A DNA stretch of 64,000 nucleotides, from contig NZ_JAUSST010000002.1 in NCBI RefSeq assembly GCF_030812415.1, positions 186,001 to 250,000 of the forward strand, read 5' to 3'. Below are positions 62,196 through 64,000 of the stretch, piece after piece. The position numbers and the translations under genes are program-made. The notes under the pieces were generated by a model, which saw only the letters and a list, made by a program, of their open reading frames with translations, was not told where the DNA came from and searched no databases. Positions within the stretch are counted from its first letter, which is position 1, and the number at the start of each line of letters is the position of its first letter. Source of the stretch: Paenibacillus harenae (GTDB taxonomy: Bacteria; Bacillota; Bacilli; Paenibacillales; Paenibacillaceae).

Positions 62196-62921
62196 ATGTC
62201 GGCAAAGGTAAAGTTACCGATGGAAGTAAGCGGCGAGACGATACTGAAGGCGATCGGCCTAAAGCGTGTGTTCGGCAAAGGCAATGCCGCCGTCACCGCG
62301 TTATCGGACGTCCATTTGGAAATACCAGCCGGATCGATGGTGGCGCTCAAAGGCAGGTCCGGCTCCGGCAAGACAACCTTGCTGAATATGCTTAGCGCGC
62401 TTGACGAGCCCACGGAGGGACAGGTTTTTTTTCAAGGTAGAGAGATTACGCGTATGTCCGGCAAGGAGCGAAGCGCTCTAAGACGCAAGGAGATCGGCCT
62501 CGTATTCCAGTCCTTTGGGCTCATTCCGCTCATGAACGCATATGAGAACGTTGAATTCGGTCTGCGGGTTGCGGGCACGCCGGTTAAGGGCAATCGAGCG
62601 GCTGCGGAGCGTGCGCTGGAACAGGTCGGCATGAAGGAAAGGATGAAGCATCGTCCGGCCGAGCTATCCGGCGGAGAGCAGCAGCGCGTGGCGATAGCCA
62701 GGGCAATCGCCCATGAGCCCGTTCTGCTCATCGCGGACGAGCCAACGGCCGAGCTGGATAGCCGAATGGGCATTCAAGTTATGCGGGTATTCCGGGAGCT
62801 CGTGAATCGTTCCGGCATGACCGTCGTTCTTACGACGCATGACCCGGAGATTATGGAGCTTGTCGATCATGTCATTTCATTGGAGGATGGAACAATTGTA
62901 TCGCAATCGAACTACGAATAA
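62196..62921 (+). CDS. ABC exporter ATPase, MacB/LolD type
   Basis: ATPase of 241 residues with Walker A GRSGSGKTT (about 52-60), Q-loop VFQSFGLIPL, signature LSGGEQQRVA and Walker B LLIADEPTAELD, then TTHDPEIM. The sequence groups with MacB/LolD/FtsE-like ATPases of export or mechanotransmission systems, not sugar importers, so it is not the missing importer ATPase. ATG after AGGAGGACAGCG. The adaptor gene overlaps its 3' end; a FtsX/MacB permease should follow beyond the window. Confidence 0.92.
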   Translation: MSAKVKLPMEVSGETILKAIGLKRVFGKGNAAVTALSDVHLEIPAGSMVALKGRSGSGKTTLLNMLSALDEPTEGQVFFQGREITRMSGKERSALRRKEIGLVFQSFGLIPLMNAYENVEFGLRVAGTPVKGNRAAAERALEQVGMKERMKHRPAELSGGEQQRVAIARAIAHEPVLLIADEPTAELDSRMGIQVMRVFRELVNRSGMTVVLTTHDPEIMELVDHVISLEDGTIVSQSNYE

Positions 62922-63954
62922 CGGACGCGGAAGTTTGTTTCCGGGCGTGCGTCGTGCGGCAATCGCGCTTGCTGCTATGCTGGCGCTGTCCGGGTGCGGG
63001 CTGCTCCCCTCCGAACAGGAAGCGTTGCAGCCGCCGCTTGTACAGCCAGCGCAAGAGCAGCTCGATATCGTGGAGGCAAGCCTTGGATCCATTCAGACGT
63101 ATTTGAAAGGAACGGCCCATTTCGTCTCCTCGAGCGCGGAGAATCTGTCGTTCAAGGATTCCGGAGGCCGTCTCAAATCGATTAAAGTGACGGTTGGCCA
63201 AGAAGTGAAGGCCGGCGATCTTCTCGTTGAGCAGGAGACGGGGGACCTCGAGCTTCAGGTTAGTCTGCAGCGTCTTAATTTGGAACGGGCGCAGCTGTTG
63301 TATAAGCAGGCTCACGACTCCGATGCATCGCCAACGGATCTCCGTTTGCGCGAGATCGACCTTGAACGCGAACGAATGTCGCTGCAGGCGATGGAGACGC
63401 GTCTTGCGAAATCGCGGCTGTATGCATCCATCTCGGGAACGGTAACCTTCGTGGAATCGCTGAATGCAGGCGATTTTGTCAACGCTTATCAAGCGATCGT
63501 ATCGATCGCGGATACGTCTCGCATACAACTCACTTATGTCGCTGCGGATATGAAGGAGGTTCAGCCTGTTGAAGCGGGCATGCCCGTTAGTCTGAAGTAT
63601 AAAGGCAAGGCGTATACAGGCAAAGTGCTGCAATCGCCTTCCAACGTACCGATCGGCGCGGACGGCGCCAAGGCCGAGCGCAATGCGGTAACGATCTACA
63701 TGAGCATGGAAAATCCGCCGGCCGGCATCAATATCGGCGACAGCGCCGAGCTTACGATTGAGCTGCAGAAGCGCGAGAACGTCATCGTCTTGCCACGTTC
63801 GGCGATCCGCTCTTATATGGGACGCTATTACGTGCAAGTGGCAGAAGGCGAACGCCGCAAAGAGGTTGACGTCGAGGTGGGGCTGATGACGCCAACCGAA
63901 GCAGAGATCGTTAAGGGACTCGAGGAAGGACAGCAGGTCATTCTGAACAACTAA
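62887..63954 (+). CDS. Efflux periplasmic-adaptor-type lipoprotein (HlyD/MacA family)
   Basis: Adaptor subunit of about 355 residues. Signal peptide with lipobox LSGCG, so lipid-anchored outside the membrane. Lipoyl-like half-motifs (IKVTVGQEVKAGDLL and ISGTVTFVESLNAGDFV) flank a helical hairpin of about 60 residues; a beta-barrel and membrane-proximal domain follow. Start: ATG 62887 directly abuts GGAGG, whereas TTG 62896 is nine bases from it, so TTG may be used. Works with the ATPase and a downstream permease; substrates in Gram-positives are often antimicrobial peptides or cell-envelope agents, but that is not shown here. Confidence 0.88.
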   Translation: MEQLYRNRTTNNGRGSLFPGVRRAAIALAAMLALSGCGLLPSEQEALQPPLVQPAQEQLDIVEASLGSIQTYLKGTAHFVSSSAENLSFKDSGGRLKSIKVTVGQEVKAGDLLVEQETGDLELQVSLQRLNLERAQLLYKQAHDSDASPTDLRLREIDLERERMSLQAMETRLAKSRLYASISGTVTFVESLNAGDFVNAYQAIVSIADTSRIQLTYVAADMKEVQPVEAGMPVSLKYKGKAYTGKVLQSPSNVPIGADGAKAERNAVTIYMSMENPPAGINIGDSAELTIELQKRENVIVLPRSAIRSYMGRYYVQVAEGERRKEVDVEVGLMTPTEAEIVKGLEEGQQVILNN

Positions 63955-64000
63955 CTAACAATGAAGACCGGGTACAAAGGATGTACCAGGCGCAAGGATG

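Noticed and set aside
62872-63837. Long minus-strand open frame of 321 codons
   Set aside because: It lies fully opposite the HlyD/MacA adaptor gene, has Arg/His/Leu-rich low-complexity text typical of antisense frames in this base composition, no ribosome site and no family features.

Overview
The window looks like a chromosomal segment of a Gram-positive, low-to-mid-GC endospore-former of the family Paenibacillaceae (Paenibacillus or a close relative such as Cohnella). The pointers are repeated LplB/YtcP-type sugar ABC importers with lipobox solute-binding proteins, YesM/YesN-type histidine kinase plus AraC-type response regulator pairs, strong AGGAGG ribosome binding sites, and a giant exported glycosidase with a Pro/Thr linker and three SLH domains. 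The genus is inferred; no rRNA, tRNA, phage, insertion sequence or CRISPR was seen.

Layout. 1-5263: end of a permease-permease-binding protein operon followed by a membrane-anchored AraC regulator. 5455-10146: RNase H-like protein (minus), MalT/LuxR-type regulator and FAD oxidoreductase. 10261-14439: AraC regulator (minus), a GHL6-type glycoside hydrolase and a beta-lactamase-fold serine hydrolase. 14840-16167: chemoreceptor-like N-terminal relic and a quinone oxidoreductase. 16640-25989: a complete kinase-regulator-permease-permease-binding protein-glycosidase-glycosidase (GH43) operon with a good sigA-type promoter. 26052-38597: secreted GH5 with ricin-type module (minus), a CE1-like esterase, a second importer-kinase-regulator-GH127 operon, an AraC relic and a second esterase. 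38912-50496: a 2091-residue SLH-anchored double GH43, then a binding protein-kinase-regulator cassette without permeases. 50765-55768: GH8 exo-oligoxylanase (minus), a GDSSGG esterase, gene relics and an orphan response regulator. 55895-61844: binding protein, two permeases and a membrane-anchored GH43-CBM6. 62196-63954: start of a MacB-type export system (ATPase and adaptor).

How it fits together. The hydrolases (two GH43-CBM6 modules, a further GH43 in the giant protein, GH43, GH127 beta-L-arabinofuranosidase, GH8 reducing-end xylanase, esterases of CE1/feruloyl type, GH5) read as a system for (arabino)xylan or related arabinose-bearing plant polymers. Polymers are cut at the cell surface, oligosaccharides enter through four CUT1-type importers, and cytoplasmic exo-enzymes finish them. 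Each importer or cassette has its own extracytoplasmic sensor, so control is local. Several CcpA cre-like sites suggest glucose repression as a global layer.

The most unusual structure is around 50.7-54.2 kb. The same terminator / GH8 / divergent response-regulator-start segment occurs twice: copy A keeps GH8 but has only the first codons of the regulator; copy B keeps the regulator but has lost GH8. Several other relics (sialate O-acetylesterase, AraC, chemoreceptor) show that this carbohydrate island has been reshaped by duplication and decay. A second noteworthy signal is a pair of TGTAAG-N12-CTTACA palindromes exactly 51 bp apart ahead of the MacB-type exporter.
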